Positions 9,895 to 22,770 are shown, counted from the first letter of the stretch. The stretch: DNA of 64,000 bases from Vombatus ursinus (GCF_900497805.2 NW_020954570.1:9022586-9086585); one strand, 5' to 3'. The notes: generated by a model from the letters alone, not told the origin. Numbers and translations are program-made.

Positions 9895-10590
9895 AATTGT
9901 TCCATTCTTGATGTCATATTGAAAGGCATGTTAACAAAATAAAGTATATACAGAAGAAGGTGATCAGAATGGTGAAAGATATATATCAAATAAGGAGTGG
10001 TCAGAGGAATTAGAAATCTTTAGCCCTGAGAGAAGACATTTTAGCCTGAGAATGGAGATGTAATAGTTTTCTTCAAATATTTCTTAGATCATACATTTAG
10101 AGTTAGAAGGAATCTTGGAGGTCATTGTAGTCCGACTCCCTAATTTTATAGATAGGAAGCTGAGACCTTGAGCAGTAAAGTGACTTGTCCAGTGTCATAA
10201 AGCAGTAAGTAACAGAGACGGGATTTCGTCTTCTCTATTTCTAAATTGAGTGCTCTTTCTATTGTATACTACACTAACTGTCTTTGAAAGACTGTCACAT
10301 TGAAGAAATAGTAGACTTGTTTCCTACTTAAAAAAATGAAATTAAGACCAGTAGATGTAAGTTATAAGGGAAACGATTACGGTTAAATATATGATAAGCT
10401 TTTCAAAGGACTTTTCAAAAAGTCAAGTGCTCTGCCTTCAGAGGTACTGAACTTCCCATCTCATTTGAAGTTTACAGATATTCAGGATAAACAGTTGTCA
10501 GGCATCGAGAGGAAATTTGAACTAGTTATTCTGTAAATTGTCCTGTAAGATCCCTTCTAACTCTTAAGTCTTTGGTATATTACTATTAAC
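9895..10590 (+). mobile_element. CR1/L3-like LINE 3' region, split by a SINE
   Basis: Left part 'gaaggtgatcagaatggtgaaag' ... 'ttttcttcaaatatttctt', right part ending 'gtaagatcccttctaactctta', the order of CR1/L3-type 3' ends. The SINE at 10086-10285 sits inside. Confidence 0.5.
10086..10285. mobile_element. MIR/CORE-type SINE
   Basis: 'tttagagttagaaggaatcttgg', 'attttatagataggaagctgag' and 'gacttgtccagtgtcataaag'. Confidence 0.65.
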
Positions 10591-11000
10591 ATAATTAAAA
10601 GTTGTAAAATTAATATATAAATATGCGTGCACATTGATTGTAAAATGTGCCCCTTTGTTCAGTATGCATTAAGTATGTGAAACTGCACCTCTGTTTTATA
10701 AAAATTTACCACAATCACTTTTCCAATCATAACAAATGCTAATTATGAATCTCATTCACATATTTGTTTGACTTCACTTTTAGAAGGACTTCTGATAATT
10801 TGGATTGCCATGATCTCTCTTAAAAAACAAATTCTGCAATCATTAACAATCACAAGCATTTCAAGACACAAAGAATAGGGAAGAGAACCATGTAAGAAAC
10901 CACAAACTTTGTCACATTCCTTGTTGTAGATTTTCTTTACACATATGTAAATTACCAGGTATTAAATTGTTCTTTTTTTAAATACCCTTCCTCCATTTTT
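10591..11000. other. Intronic sequence, nothing recognised
   Basis: AT-rich intron without exon, open frame or nameable repeat. Confidence 0.4.
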
Positions 11001-11450
11001 CCCCTGCCATCTGCAATTTTAAAAATTCTTTATTCATGTTCCCCACCTTCCCTCATGTCTAAGCACTCTCTTGGAACAAATATTTGTAGTCAAGCAAAAC
11101 AAATTAAGATATTCACCCTGAGAATACATGTATAGTTCTTTACCTCTAACCCATCCCTTCTCTGCCAGCTTGTGGAAGATAGATTTCCTCATCAGTCTTT
11201 GGAAGTGATGGCTGGCTGCTACTTGAGCCAAAATTCAGAATTGTTTCCCCTCACATTATGGTCCTTGAATGAACTGCTCTTGTTCTCTTCACTTCATTCA
11301 GCATTAGTTCATACAAATCTGTCCATGTTTCTCTGAATCTGTCTTATTTCTCATTTAATATGGCACAATAAAATTTTGTTGCTTTCATATTCCACAGTTC
11401 AGCCATTCCTCAATTTATGGGTGTGTTTTTATGTCTATGGTTTATACACC
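11001..11450 (-). mobile_element. L1 3' end fragment, antisense
   Basis: 'gcattagttcatacaaatctg', 'tttctcatttaatatggcac' and 'ttcagccattcctcaatttatg' match the minus strand of the marsupial L1 3' end. Confidence 0.6.
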
Positions 11451-11945
11451 TATTTTGAGAGGAAATCTTAATTGCATTAAAACATTTTGATAAAATGTTC
11501 TAATTAGTATAGTAATTTGATGGTGAAAATTGCATAAGGTCCTTGTTACAAAAACATAGTCAATTGGTATGTCCAGATGACTGGAAAGAAATAATAGTCC
11601 TTATTGCCGTGGTATCTGCTGACATTCTCTCGTCTCTGATTGTGACATGGAGATGGCTCAATATGGTAAACCATCTGGCAAGCTATATCAATCTAAGGAA
11701 GCTTTCAGTATAAGCCAAGTGATATAGGCTGTGTGTATATCATCTGAAGACCAACATTACTAAATTTAAAGAGACTAGTTATAGAAGTGTGGCCACCAGG
11801 TAACATTTTTTTCTATGGAGAAATGTTTGCTAAGACATGATAGTGTAGTCTTCCCCAGCTGTGGACTGAGTACCTGGTCAAATTAATTGATCTTTTGTAG
11901 TTGACATAAGGAGTCTTTAAGGGTAGAACTGGGATCAACTTTGAG
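11451..11945. other. Intronic sequence, nothing recognised
   Basis: No exon or nameable repeat seen; possibly an old LINE piece around 11570-11720. Confidence 0.3.
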
Positions 11946-12290
11946 AGTTAATTTTATATCCCTTATTTTGTAAATGGGGAAACTTGAGTCCCAGAAAGGT
12001 TAAATGACTTTGCCTAACTAAGGGTTTCACATGCACAAGTAGCAGAGTCAGAATTCAAAACCAGACCCTTTGACTCCATACCTACTTTATCATGCTTCAT
12101 CTGTAATTTGATCTTTACAAGAACTTTTGAGGTATGTGGTGTAAGTATTATTATTGCCATTTTACAAATGAGGAAATTGAGTCTTAGAGAGTTTGGGATT
12201 TTCCGAACCATAATGGAACCAGGACTTGAAAGAAGATCTTTTGTTTACCAGACCAGTGATCTTTCTATCGTATTATGTTACTGCTTCCCC
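11946..12290. mobile_element. Two MIR/CORE-type SINE pieces in tandem
   Basis: 'tttgtaaatggggaaacttgag' with 'aggttaaatgactttgccta' (to ~12105), then 'ccattttacaaatgaggaaattgag' (12105-12290). Confidence 0.55.
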
Positions 12291-12794
12291 CAAACCCAGA
12301 TTTAAGTGAACTTATCTTTTTCTGTCTTAATAGGTTGATGAGATATTTTCAAAACACTTAATTGAAAAGTCTTGAAAAACCAGCTCATTAGCCAAAATTG
12401 TATAAAAAGAAGTTTTGAAAACATCTCTAATTAGAAATTGTTCAAGATAAGTTGAAGATAGTGTTCTTAAAAGGAGTTAAATTTCTCTATGTAGGTATTG
12501 GTAGAAACAGTCAAATCAACACATTTAAATACTAGCTTAAATAAGTAAATTTTAGTAGTGTTATTTTTCCCCTTTTTATTTGCCCACTTATGAATTATTA
12601 GCAAAATTTTTTCCTTCTTGATATTATTTAAAAAGTAAATGTAATACCAATACTCTTTTCAGGCATAACTTTGAAAGTAGAATGGAAGAATATTCAAAGT
12701 TAAGAGCAAGAAAATGGGACTATAAATACTCGTAAAAAGATGAAAGAAAGGAAGTTAATGTAGGAGTTTGCTATTATAGGATCTCCCAGCTGGG
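12291..12794. other. Intronic sequence, nothing recognised
   Basis: AT-rich intron, no feature seen. Confidence 0.4.
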
Positions 12795-12970
12795 AGAAGA
12801 ATTAATAAATGGGACCCTACTTTTAGTCATGGTTCTTCCATTAACTAGCTGTCTGACTTTGTTCAAGTAATTTTATTTTTTCTGTGTCTCAGTTTCCTTA
12901 CCGATTTTATGTAGAGTTGAACTGAATTCTCATAAAACCTATTCCACCTGTAACATCCTGATTTTATTAA
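12795..12970 (+). mobile_element. MIR-type SINE
   Basis: 'attaactagctgtctgactttg' and 'tctgtgtctcagtttccttacc', sense MIR order. Confidence 0.55.
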
Positions 12971-13295
12971 ATTTGTTGAACTAATGCAGTGTTGAGCAGT
13001 TTAGAGTCTACTATTTGAGGAAGTTAGAAATTTTTCCATGCACACTTAGTAAAAATAAGTTTTTTTTTCCATATCAACAATCTAATGTTCTAAAAGCAAT
13101 GTTAAATGGATTGCCTTTTTCCAATCCAAAAGCGTAGCGCTCTTCATTTGTTATAAGGTCTTAAAGCAGTTAACTTGTTATAGTGGTGGGCGAAACTCCA
13201 AAGTGTGGTTGGAACCAGATTAAAATGAAATTGGCAAATGTTTAAAAAAGAAATAAAAACAGAACAAAATAGATAATGTTAATTTGTGGTTTTCT

Positions 13296-13437
13296 GTGGA
13301 TAGAGCACCAGCCCTGAAAACAGGAGGACCTGAGTTCAAATCCAGTCTCAGACCAAACACTTGACACACTTAGTAGCTGTGTGACCCTGGGCACTTAACC
13401 CCACTTAACCCCAGTTGCCTTAAAAAAAAAAAAAAAA
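13296..13437 (+). mobile_element. 5'-truncated tRNA-headed SINE
   Basis: Starts within the head ('tggatagagcaccagccctg'), carries 'aggaggacctgagttcaaat' and an A tail. Perfect 10-bp duplication 'gtggttttct' at 13286-13295 and 13438-13447. Confidence 0.88.
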
Positions 13438-13756
13438 GTGGTTTTCTAAGTCAATATGCAACAATCTTAAAGCATATGATTTTACATTAGAGCTTATGTA
13501 GAACCCTTCTAGGCTTCTAAGTAGGAGAATTACACGATTTATGTGAAAATAAGATGTTAAGAAAAGATTGGAGTGGAGCAGAGTTGTAAGCTTGAAGAGT
13601 AACCAAGAGGTTGTTGTGGAATTGAAAAGTAGACAGGCAGAGGAGCAGATCTAATGAGTTTTATTTTGGAAATTCCTTCATATTAGAGAAAAGATGGTTA
13701 GAGGCATCATGGTATAAGGGGGGAGGGAATCATCAAACAGCATCTAAAGATTAATT

Positions 13757-13925
13757 TCTAGAATTATAGCATATATGACTTAAGTCATTCAGTTCAGCCC
13801 CCTCCTACAGATGAAGAAACTAAAATCTAGAGAAATGACTTGTTCAGAAACATAGTTATTGGCAGCCACAGGACACAAGACAAGTCCTCCATTTTATGAC
13901 CAGTCTTCCATATACGATATTATAC
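13757..13925. mobile_element. MIR/CORE-type SINE
   Basis: 'tctagaattatagcatatatg', 'cagatgaagaaactaaaatctag' and 'agaaatgacttgttcag'. Confidence 0.55.
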
Positions 13926-14440
13926 TCTTGAAGTCCAAGTTTTTGCATCAGTAAAGTTGGGGTAATACTATTTACATTGCCCACCTGATGGGGTTATTGT
14001 TATGAAAATGAAATAAGGCTAAGTGCTTTGTAACCATGATGTTTTTGTATATATTTGATCTAGTTGCAGTATTAATAGTTTGCATTGAATATAAAGACTA
14101 GAACTGTTGAACAGCAGTAATTTCCATGCTTCTTTTAAAATAAACCGTACTTAAATTTTTGTGGATTCACTGGATGAGAAAATTGTACATTTACAATAAG
14201 AATAAGGGGTATCTGTGTATTTTACACATTTCTTTGGATTTTTTTAAGTTCAAGTATAAAAGCCTACTTTATTTTTCTTTTTAAAATATTTTGTTGTTCT
14301 TAAATTTTAAATTCTGAACTTAAAACAAGTATTTCCATAATGTAGCAGAATAGAAAAAATAGGATGGCACATAAAACTGATAATGTGTTATGCACAGCTT
14401 CCATAACAAAAAGGAAAACCTTTTAAATATATAATAAAGT
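13926..14440. other. Intronic sequence, nothing recognised
   Basis: A MIR-like tail may sit at 13925-14050 ('aaagttggggtaatacta', 'ggggttattgttatgaaaatg'); the rest is plain AT-rich intron. Confidence 0.35.
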
Positions 14441-14850
14441 CATCATGTAACTTTGTTTCCTCACCTGTCCTCCCTACCCCCACCCTACAGATGGCTACCA
14501 TTAGACACAAATATGTATATATGTGTGAAGCCATACTATAAATACTAATATTTATCAGTTCTTTCTCTGGATGCAGATAGCATCTTCCTTCATAGTTCCT
14601 TTATAGTGCATTTGGGTATTCTATCAAAATGACTTAGTCAATAAAATTTCTTAAAACTATTGCTGTTACTGTGTATGTAACACTGTACATACTGTATATG
14701 TGTTCTCTTGGTTCTGCTCATTTTGCTCTTCATTATTTCATGTTTTTCTAAAACCATCAAGCTCATTTCTTATAGCACAGTAGTATTCCATCATGATCAT
14801 GTATCACAACTTGTTTATATTCAAGGCCACCCAGTTAAATTACCAAAAAA
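14441..14850 (-). mobile_element. L1 3' end fragment, antisense
   Basis: 'ggttctgctcattttgctcttc' and 'cttatagcacagtagtattccatc', minus strand of the L1 3' end. Confidence 0.6.
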
Positions 14851-14874
14851 TTATTTTACTGAGGTAGAAAAATA

Positions 14875-15715
14875 GTAACAGAATTTATTTTATTTTTCCA
14901 ATTACATGTAAAGGACATTTTTTACATTTGTTTTTTTTTTTTTAATTTTGAGTTCCAAATTCTCTTGTCCTCTATATTTTACATATGTGCAGTCATGAAA
15001 ATATTTCCATATTAGTCATGTTGTGGGAAAAAAAAAACCTCAAGTTAAAAAAAAGACAAGAAAAATAAAGTAAAAAAAAGTATGCTTCAATCCACATTCA
15101 GACTCTGTCAGCTCTTTTTCTGGAGGTTTGTCATGAGACTTTTGGAATTATCTTGGCAGAGAATAGCTACATAATTCACAGTTGTTCATCAAGTATTTAT
15201 GTTACTATGTACACTGTTCTCCTTATTTTGCTCACTTCAATTTGCATCAGTTCATGTAAGTTTTCCCAGGTTTTTCTGAAGGCATCCTCCTCATCATTTC
15301 TTATAGCCTAGTAGTGTTCCATCATAGTCATATACCACAACTTGTTCAACCATTCCTCAATTGATGGGTATCCCTTCCCTTTCTGGTTCTTTGTTACCAG
15401 TAAAAAAACTGCTGTAAATATTTTTATACATATAGGCCCTTTTCCCTTTTTTCTTTTCTTTTTCAGTCTCTTTGGGATACAGATTTAGTAGTGGTATTCA
15501 GAGAGTAAGAACAGTTTTATAACCCTCTGGACATAGTTCCAGATTTTTCTCTGGGATGGTTGGATCAGACCACAACTCCATCAACAATGCATTAGTGTCT
15601 GTTTTCCACATCTCCTCCAACATTGGTCATTTTCCTTTTGTCATATTAGCCAGTTTAATAGATGTGATCTCATCAATGCTTCTAGTTTCCAAGTTTTTGG
15701 TCCAATTTTTTTCTG
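14875..15715 (-). mobile_element. L1 3' end fragment, antisense (longest)
   Basis: 'gcttcaatccacattcagact', 'gcatcagttcatgtaagtttt', 'aaccattcctcaattgatggg', 'tccatcaacaatgcattagtg' and 'tctcctccaacattggtcatt' appear in order, the reverse complement of the marsupial L1 ORF2 end and 3' UTR. Confidence 0.7.
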
Positions 15716-16550
15716 CCTAACTGAGCTATACACATTTCTGTCTGTCAAATGAGAGTACTTTTTCTTATTGGAGTGAATACTCAGGTGTGTAGAATGAAAA
15801 CTTTAGTTGGGTTACGAGTTACTTTTCCCTAACAAGAACATTTTTATTATCCTACGAATATTTTTGGTTGCTCAGTTCTCTAGATATTTAATTCTTTATA
15901 GGAAACATAGCTTTTTGTAAATAGAGTAAAAAACTTTCAAAGAACAGTGTTTTCCTGCATTGAAAAAAAAAACCTGATGATAATCTATAAGAGGAAAGAA
16001 TTAATTTTGGTGGCTAGGAGTTCACTGGTATAAACATGATCAAGATGTCTACACAGTTCTAGTCATTTGATTCAAAGGTTTAAATAGATATGGTAGTGTT
16101 TTAATTTGTCAAATTTATTTCACAGTAAGCCTTATGAATATAATAATTTTAGAAATATTAATTCTCCAGGCAAATGATTATGGCTATATAACAAAAATGA
16201 CTTATCATCAGCTGACCTATAGACTTGTGAAGGATAGTCAGAAATCCCCCCTTCCTTTTTTACCTCATTCTTTGTTGAAAATATTGCTAAATTTTCACAT
16301 TCTGCTTCTGTTAGTAAATTTTATAATGATATTTTGATAGAGGATCTTACGGTGAATCATGATGGTCATTCTGAACATTATTTTTCATTGTAGAGAAATA
16401 TAGAAGAAAGTTTTTATTATTATTAGAAGTTTTTTTAAAAATTAAGATAATTTTTTAAGCTTTTTTTTTATTGTTACTCCTTGTTCTCCTAAAGATGGAG
16501 TTCTGGAAAAGAATTTTTTGAGATCTAAAAATTTTTTCTTCATTGATTTT
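15716..16550. other. Intronic sequence, nothing recognised
   Basis: AT-rich intron before the exon at 16709. No exon candidate or nameable repeat seen. Confidence 0.4.
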
Positions 16551-16614
16551 ATACACATACACACACATACGCATGCGTGTGTATGTGTGCGTATATATAC
16601 ATCTGTATATATGT
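16551..16614. repeat. Alternating purine-pyrimidine tract with a palindromic centre
   Basis: CA-type repeats turn into TG-type repeats around 'acgcatgcgt', so the arms are partly self-complementary. It ends about 95 nt before the exon at 16709. Confidence 0.8.
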
Positions 16615-16708
16615 GATAAACCTGAAGTTTACTCTTTATAGTAATAAACAAAAAATGATTTTCTTGGTATTTGAGTTAGTTCTCAAAACAGTAATTTTCT
16701 TTTCACAG

Positions 16709-16823
16709 ACTTTTCCATTCCATAATGAACTTGAAGACGATAATCAGAGATTCTGCTCATATTCTCATTCTGAAGGACAAAGATGCCTACAGCTTTAACC
16801 CATCCATCCCCTTCCTACAGATG
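16709..16823 (+). CDS. MAN2A1: Mannosidase II exon (LFHS...ILKDK segment)
   Basis: The exon has 115 nt after the polypyrimidine acceptor 'tttcttttcacag', with donor 'gttagt' directly after an ATG Met codon. It completes the split Arg codon and then reads LFHSIMNLKTIIRDSAHILI and on through LKDKDAYSFN to PFLQM. Human MAN2A1 has LFHSLMVLEKIIGNSAFLLI here, and about 20 of 38 residues match. The tail FNPSIPFLQM is closer to MAN2A2 (FDPEAPFLQV) than to MAN2A1. The exon ends in phase 0. Confidence 0.93.
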
Positions 16824-17008
16824 GTTAGTTTATCTGATTCGGTATTTTCATTCTTTTTTTGAAACATATAGCTATAATCTTGTTTGGTGTGAAAGAATAA
16901 TTAAGAGAGACATTTAAATGTAATTATCTCATTACCTGTTATCCACTAAATGGCATATACTGTGATTCATGAGTTGTCCATTTGCAGATAGGTAAATCTT
17001 TCCTTCCA

Positions 17009-17193
17009 AGCAGCTAGGTGCCTCAGTAGATAAAGCACTGGGCCTGGAGTCAGGAAGACTTGATTTCAAATACGTATGACCCTGGGCAAGTCACTTAGCT
17101 TGTTTTTGCCTCTGGAGAAGGAAATGGCAAACCACTGTAGTATCTTTGCCACAAAATCCCCATATGGAGTCACGAATGGTCACAGCTAAACAA
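17009..17193 (+). mobile_element. tRNA-headed SINE with the 'ggagaaggaaatggcaaacc' tail
   Basis: Head 'cagctaggtgcctcagtaga', body 'gaccctgggcaagtcactta', then the long-tail module 'ctggagaaggaaatggcaaa' through 'ggagtcacgaatggtca'. Confidence 0.8.
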
Positions 17194-17862
17194 CAAATCT
17201 AAACTTACATGTCTGAAACCATTTATAATAATAATTTTGTGATAATTCAAATGGAAATGCTATGGCACATCTAACTTGAGTAATATATAATGAACAGAAA
17301 TGATGAAACTATTAGAAATTACTGGTTGGGACATAGATTACTATAGAGTTTGATACATTGTAGGTACTATATAAATTCTAGCTAGTTTTAGTATTGTTAG
17401 TTTTCAAAATTTGTTTTTATGATTTTGATAGGCAGACATTACATTTGAACTAGTTCCCATTTTTTCTTAGCTCAGATCAGAGATGGGTTGACACTTACAC
17501 TCTCATCTCCTATTTCCTCCAGAATGTGTTGTTGCTGCAACTTTGTTCTGGATGATCTTAATTAGTTTTCTCAATTCAGACAAAACCTTTCTGGACCTTA
17601 TAAGCTCTTAGCTCTCTTGACTTATCATTAAATAGAGCTAATATCTACTACAGGAAAGAAAAATTAGCAAATTTATTTAATAGAATTCTATTACACTTTT
17701 GTTGTTGGCACTAATAACTTTTAATTAAAGCTTTTGAATTTTTGTGTCTGTTACCAGATGATAGATATTTTAATTTCATAGGTACATTTGAATTTGTTAT
17801 TTATATTTGCTTCAGGAACTTGGGCTTCTTTAAAAATTTTACTTACTGGTTCTTAAATATCT
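17194..17862. other. Intronic sequence, nothing recognised
   Basis: No exon or nameable repeat seen. Confidence 0.4.
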
Positions 17863-18120
17863 GGGGCAGCTAGGTGGATAATGCACCTGGACCTGAAGTT
17901 AGGAATATCTTAATTTAAATTTTACCTTAGACACTTAATACTATTGTGACCCTGGGCAAGTCACTTAAGCTCGCTTGCTTCAGCTTCCTCATCTGTAAAA
18001 TGGGGATAATAATAGCTTCTATTTCCTAGGGTTTTTGTGAGGATTAAATCATCCTTATAAAGCACTCAGCAGTGGCTCATACTAGGTATTATACAAATGT
18101 TAGCCATTGTCCTCATCATC
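17863..18120 (+). mobile_element. MAR1/MIR-type SINE with tRNA head
   Basis: Head 'ggggcagctaggtgga', 'gtgaccctgggcaagtcact', 'ttcctcatctgtaaaatgggg' and the tail 'tacaaatgttagccattgtcc'. Confidence 0.75.
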
Positions 18121-18406
18121 ATTGACTCAGTGTCTCTTTTTATGATAAATTGAGGACACACTGAGGTAATGAATGCCTGAGTGTTACAAAAAGTATTGAC
18201 TATCATACATATATGTTGGGGTAGGGATGAGGACTGGACTTGTGATTTTACTAGTATAGGAAACTCCCTGTAAAGAAATTTTTCCTAGCAAAGCAAGTCA
18301 GCCTATTGTGTGAATCTTAAAATATTAGTTGCCAGGCTGCATGCTACGAGTTAGAGGTGGGATTCACCAAGTCATCTTGGTTTGAAAGATGTCCAGTTCT
18401 CTCTCT

Positions 18407-18561
18407 CTCTCTCTCTCTCTTTTTGGCAAGGTATTTGGGGTTAAGTGACTTGCCCAGGGTCACACAGCTAGTAAGTGTCAAGTGTCTGAGGTCAAATTTG
18501 AACACAGGTCCTTCTGACTCCAGGGTTGGTTCTCTATTCACTCACCACCTAGCTACCCCCT
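18407..18561 (-). mobile_element. tRNA-headed SINE with an adjoining (CT)n
   Basis: 'tggggttaagtgacttgccc' and head 'tcaccacctagctaccccc'. A CT repeat is at 18398-18421. Flanking 'cagttctctyt' at about 18394 and 18562. Confidence 0.88.
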
Positions 18562-18861
18562 CAGTTCTCTTTCTGCTCTTCCTATATAATTATCTTTCTT
18601 TGAATGATATAAAAAAATGATTTTTAATTTTCACTTGATATTCTTTGTTAAAAACTTCTAGCTCCATTTGTTTTCTATTTTTAATTGCATATGTTTTGGT
18701 CTTACGTAATAATTAAACATGAATTTTGCTAAGACTTGACATGAATGGAGAATTTTGTATTGTATCAATTTACAGTTAGAAATTCTTCACCACAGTTACA
18801 ACAGCCATTTCTGAAGTGTGAATTTTGAAAGTAGTATCAAGTATCTTGTTTTTCCTTATAG

Positions 18862-18929
18862 GAGAGTGAACAACAATCACAAGATAGTCTGCCACGAAAA
18901 ACTGTCATAAAGCTGAGTATGCAGCCAAG
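18862..18929 (+). CDS. MAN2A1: Mannosidase II short exon (SQDSLP...LSMQPR)
   Basis: The exon has 68 nt, with acceptor 'ttccttatag' and donor 'gtaaat'. It reads ESEQQSQDSLPRKTVIKLSM then QP plus two bases of an Arg codon. Human MAN2A1 has KQKSQDSLPQKNIIRLSAEP in this position, about 13 of 23 matching. It links the catalytic core to the first C-terminal beta domain. The intron that follows is about 29.9 kb, the longest in the window. Confidence 0.92.
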
Positions 18930-21400
18930 GTAAATATATAATTTTTGCATAGCCTGTTATTACTAATTTTTAATGTATCTCATTTGTTACACATGATATT
19001 ATTTCACTACTGTATGTTTGGTGCCAATTTTTCATTTTCTCAAAATAGAATTATCCATTAAAAAATAGGAATGGGCATTTTGCTACTTTTTTAGGCCAAA
19101 AATTCATAACAGCTGTACTAAATTTGAAAGCAGTAGAAGCAGTATTGTATTCAGTATGTAAATGGAGGATAATGGTGGCATATCTTTGTTTTAAGAAGAA
19201 AATCTTAATTTTAGTTGTAGTATTGGTCATTGTCATGTCATACCTTTTGAATAACCTGTTTAATATATTTTACAAATATCATTTGTTTTTAATCAGTGTG
19301 CAAAGTAGTTTTTTTGTTTTTTTTAACCAACAGAAGTTCATTAACTAAATGAAAGTCTTTTAGTAACTGAGTTTACCTAAAGGTGAGTTTTAGTGTATAG
19401 TACTTGTTAGGCACTTTTTTTCTCCTTTGTACTAACGATGTTATCAGCTTCCCTTAAAATTACTGATGTGAAATAGAGTGAATGATGGAGAGGGAGAATA
19501 TAATGTTTGGCAGAAATAAAATGTAGTTAGTTAACAATGTAATTTGGAAAAATGATGAGTAACTGAATATTTGTATTTTTATTTATCTTTTCTTTAGGAT
19601 TTTCCCCCTTATTCTGGTTAAACTTTCTCTAATTCATTATCAGTTGATTTCATCAGTTTAAACTTTTTTCATAGAATGATTTTTAATGCCATAAGTACAG
19701 ATGTTCAGTTACATTATGCAAATTGTAGGGTAAGCTGAAAAATGATGTAGTTAGTAATTTCATTCTGAGCACTATTGATTTCAAATGAATTAAATTTTAA
19801 AACTTTGTTTATTTGAATGACAGACTAACTTTATTAAGTGGACTAGAATAAAATTTGAGGCATACTAGAAGCTCAGAATGTATAGACAAAGTGACTTTGT
19901 ATTTGCTGACATATATATTGGTATCAGCAGTGTTGCCATGCCTTAGCATGCTAGGTCTACAGAGCTTTCAATGAGAAAGGTTAGTGTTCATGAAAATGAA
20001 GGAGTGGGAATATGGGGCCCAACCTAATTGTATATTATTTAAATGTGAGAGTTTGTATAGTTTTAAAAGGCTTTTTTTGGATAATATTCTGATATTCTTT
20101 TTTCATTCTGTAAAAAATGTTTATTCCCATTGCCTGTTATTTTAAACATTTATTGCTAATAGGCTTACCTCTACGTGTTATCCTTTTTCCTGCTACTTAT
20201 CTTTCAGCAGTTTTTTATTGTAACAATAGTATGGTATGTGAGTTTGAGCTTCTCTCCAGGTTCTTACCTGTAGCATCTCCAAATAGCCTAGCCTTACTTT
20301 TGGCATAGAAGTGGGCAGGTAGGAGAGAGGTAGGTTTACGGGTGAGGAAAGGTTTCTCATATTTTTGAACTTTGATATTGAAGAATATTGATATGTGATC
20401 AGAATGGAAATTAATGATTCTGTTAATAAAGTATGACTTCTTGTGTGTGTTTTTAGACATTTAATGTTCAAATAGTTATCTTTACTTTAAAATTGGCAGA
20501 TATATCTACAGTTCTAACTACTTTCTATTTTACCATTTTTTTCTGCTTGGAATGAATTGTGACCATTTCTGATGTGAGATTGTCAGGTATTCCTAATTTA
20601 TTCTACTTATTGTATTATCAGTGTCACAGATATTTTGCCCTTCTTGATATTTGTTTTTTATACAAGAGAACTTCACATACATAAAGTGCTCATATATTTG
20701 TTTTAAAATAAGGTTCTTATAAAGATGCATGTAATTATCTAAATTGATCATTTCTTCAATTTGAATGCTGTGTTATATTGTCAGATCATCTTTCTAAGAA
20801 GTAAGCAAAGGGTAGAGAAATGTCTGATTTATTACAGAATCAAGGATGAATTTTTTTTAAAAGATACTGCTAATTATTATTTGTACTCATGAATTTAATG
20901 TGTCTTTCTTTGTTTTTCTTTCTCTTGACGAGTATATGGAGAGGGGATTATCTTTATTTTAAGTACACTATGCATTTAACATTTGATTTGTAAATTATTA
21001 GCCAAAAGCAATGAATTTTACATTTTGAATGATGGTGAACTTAACTTTGCTAGTGTCATTACTTTCTGTCAACTATTATATCTAGACATTGACCATATTA
21101 GTCTAGAAACCTACAAATATCTTCTTCTTTCTCTTTGTAACCTCTCAGTAATTTCTTCATTTCTCATAATTTAATTTATCATTGCTATGCAGTCAACTTC
21201 TAGAACTGTATTTAGAACCTAGACATTTTTCTTGCTATCCTGTACTATGTTTCTGGTGCTTTTCAGCTGGAAATGCTTTTCAGCATTAGTTGCACTCTAT
21301 CCATTTCTTTTTCTTCATTGCTGTCTCTCCCTGTTCTACTGTCACTCAGTAACCTCTTTTCCTGTAAGGTTTATTCTTTCTATATTTGTCACCCAGCTAT
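18930..21400. other. Intron start after the exon at 18862, mostly unique AT-rich DNA
   Basis: The first 2.5 kb of the ~29.9 kb intron. I see no exon, RNA gene or nameable repeat. Frames here are short and without family resemblance. Confidence 0.45.
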
Positions 21401-22640
21401 CTGTTAGCCTGTAGGACACTGTCCTTCCTTCTTCAGTGACTTCAGTTCCTGGTTCACAGTCTTCATTTCTTCCCTCATTCCTGCCATCCACTAGGAGACT
21501 GCAGCATACATATTGATACTCCCTCAAATACCCTAACCTCTCAGTTCACCAACTTAATTAATTTCCCATTATCTGCTTCTATCATCTAATCTCAGCTGCC
21601 TCCAGAGATGGTCATGCCCTTCATCTTGCCATTACCCATAAGTGATTACCCACTTCTATTTTCATGAACTCTGAAATTTCAGCCCTAATTTGTCGCCTGA
21701 CCTACAGTCTCAAATTTCCAGCTACCTATTTGACATCCCTAGCTATATGCCTCAAAGACATCTTGAATTTAATATGTATGAAACTGAATTCGATTTTATT
21801 CCCTGTCCCTCCTGTCCCCCAACTTTTTCTTCTTCTTAATTTTCTTACTACTCTTAAAGGCATCATCATCCTCCTCATCACTCAGCCTCATAACCTAAGT
21901 GTCATCTTTGATATCTTACTCACACCCTCCATATGCAATCAGTTTCCAAGTCCAATTACTCTACCATTGAAACACCTCTTGTTTCAAAACATCCCTTCCC
22001 TCTTCTGATACTACCACCATTCTGGTGGAGGTCCTTGTCACCTCATGCCTGTACTGTTTCAGTAGCCTTCTATTTGATCTCCCTGCCTCAAGTCTCTCCC
22101 TACTTCAATATGTCTTCCACTTAGCTGTGAAATTAATTTTGCAAAAGATCTTGCTTGGCCAAATCACCCCTTTATTTATTAGACTCCATTGGCTCCCTAT
22201 TACCTCCAAGATTAAATATCAAGTCCTTTATATGGCTTTTTAAAGCCCTTCATATAACCTTCTCATAACCTTTTACCTTTCTAGTCTTAGACTGTACTGA
22301 CCTCCTTTCTGTTCCTCACACAAAACATTCCATCTCCCAATTCTAGGTATTTTCACTGACTCTCTCCCTCTTTGTCTTTGCTTCTTTGCCTTCTTTCAGG
22401 TTTAACTTGGCTAACTTCTGTGGAAAGCCTTTTTTAATCTTCCATAATCTTAGTGCCTTCCCTCTGATGTTACCCCAATTTATCCTGTGTACATGATGTT
22501 TTTGTATAATTGTTTTCTTTCCCATTATACTGTGAGATCCTTGAGAGCTGGAACTGTTTTTCGCTTTCCTTGTTCTTCTCCATAGAACTGCCAATTGATA
22601 TTCTTAAAGCACAGACCAATAAATGAACCACCCTTTAATA
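21400..22640 (+). mobile_element. L2-like LINE 3' region, long sense copy
   Basis: In order: 'aactgaattcgattttattcc', 'taacctaagtgtcatctttg', 'tctccctgcctcaagtctctcc', 'attggctccctattacctcc', 'tagtgccttccctctgatg' and a tail ending 'caataaatgaacc'. This is the longest copy of this family in the window. Confidence 0.6.
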
Positions 22641-22664
22641 TAATAATATAATATAATATAACAC

Positions 22665-22770
22665 CCTTATATGTCAGGCACTGTGCTTCTTACTAAGGAT
22701 ACTGGAAAAAAGAAACAGATACTGACTTCAAGGAGCTTGTATTCTATCAGAGAAACCACATGTCACCATA
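22665..22770 (-). mobile_element. L2-like LINE fragment
   Basis: 'atgtcaggcactgtgcttct' and 'gacttcaaggagcttgtattc'. Confidence 0.45.

Noticed and set aside
18398-18421. CT run as a branch-site polypyrimidine tract of a hidden exon
   Set aside because: It adjoins a SINE tail and no downstream AG with conserved codons follows.
21664-22008. 114-codon + strand frame as a gene
   Set aside because: It lies within an L2-like LINE 3' region and its composition follows the CT-rich repeat.
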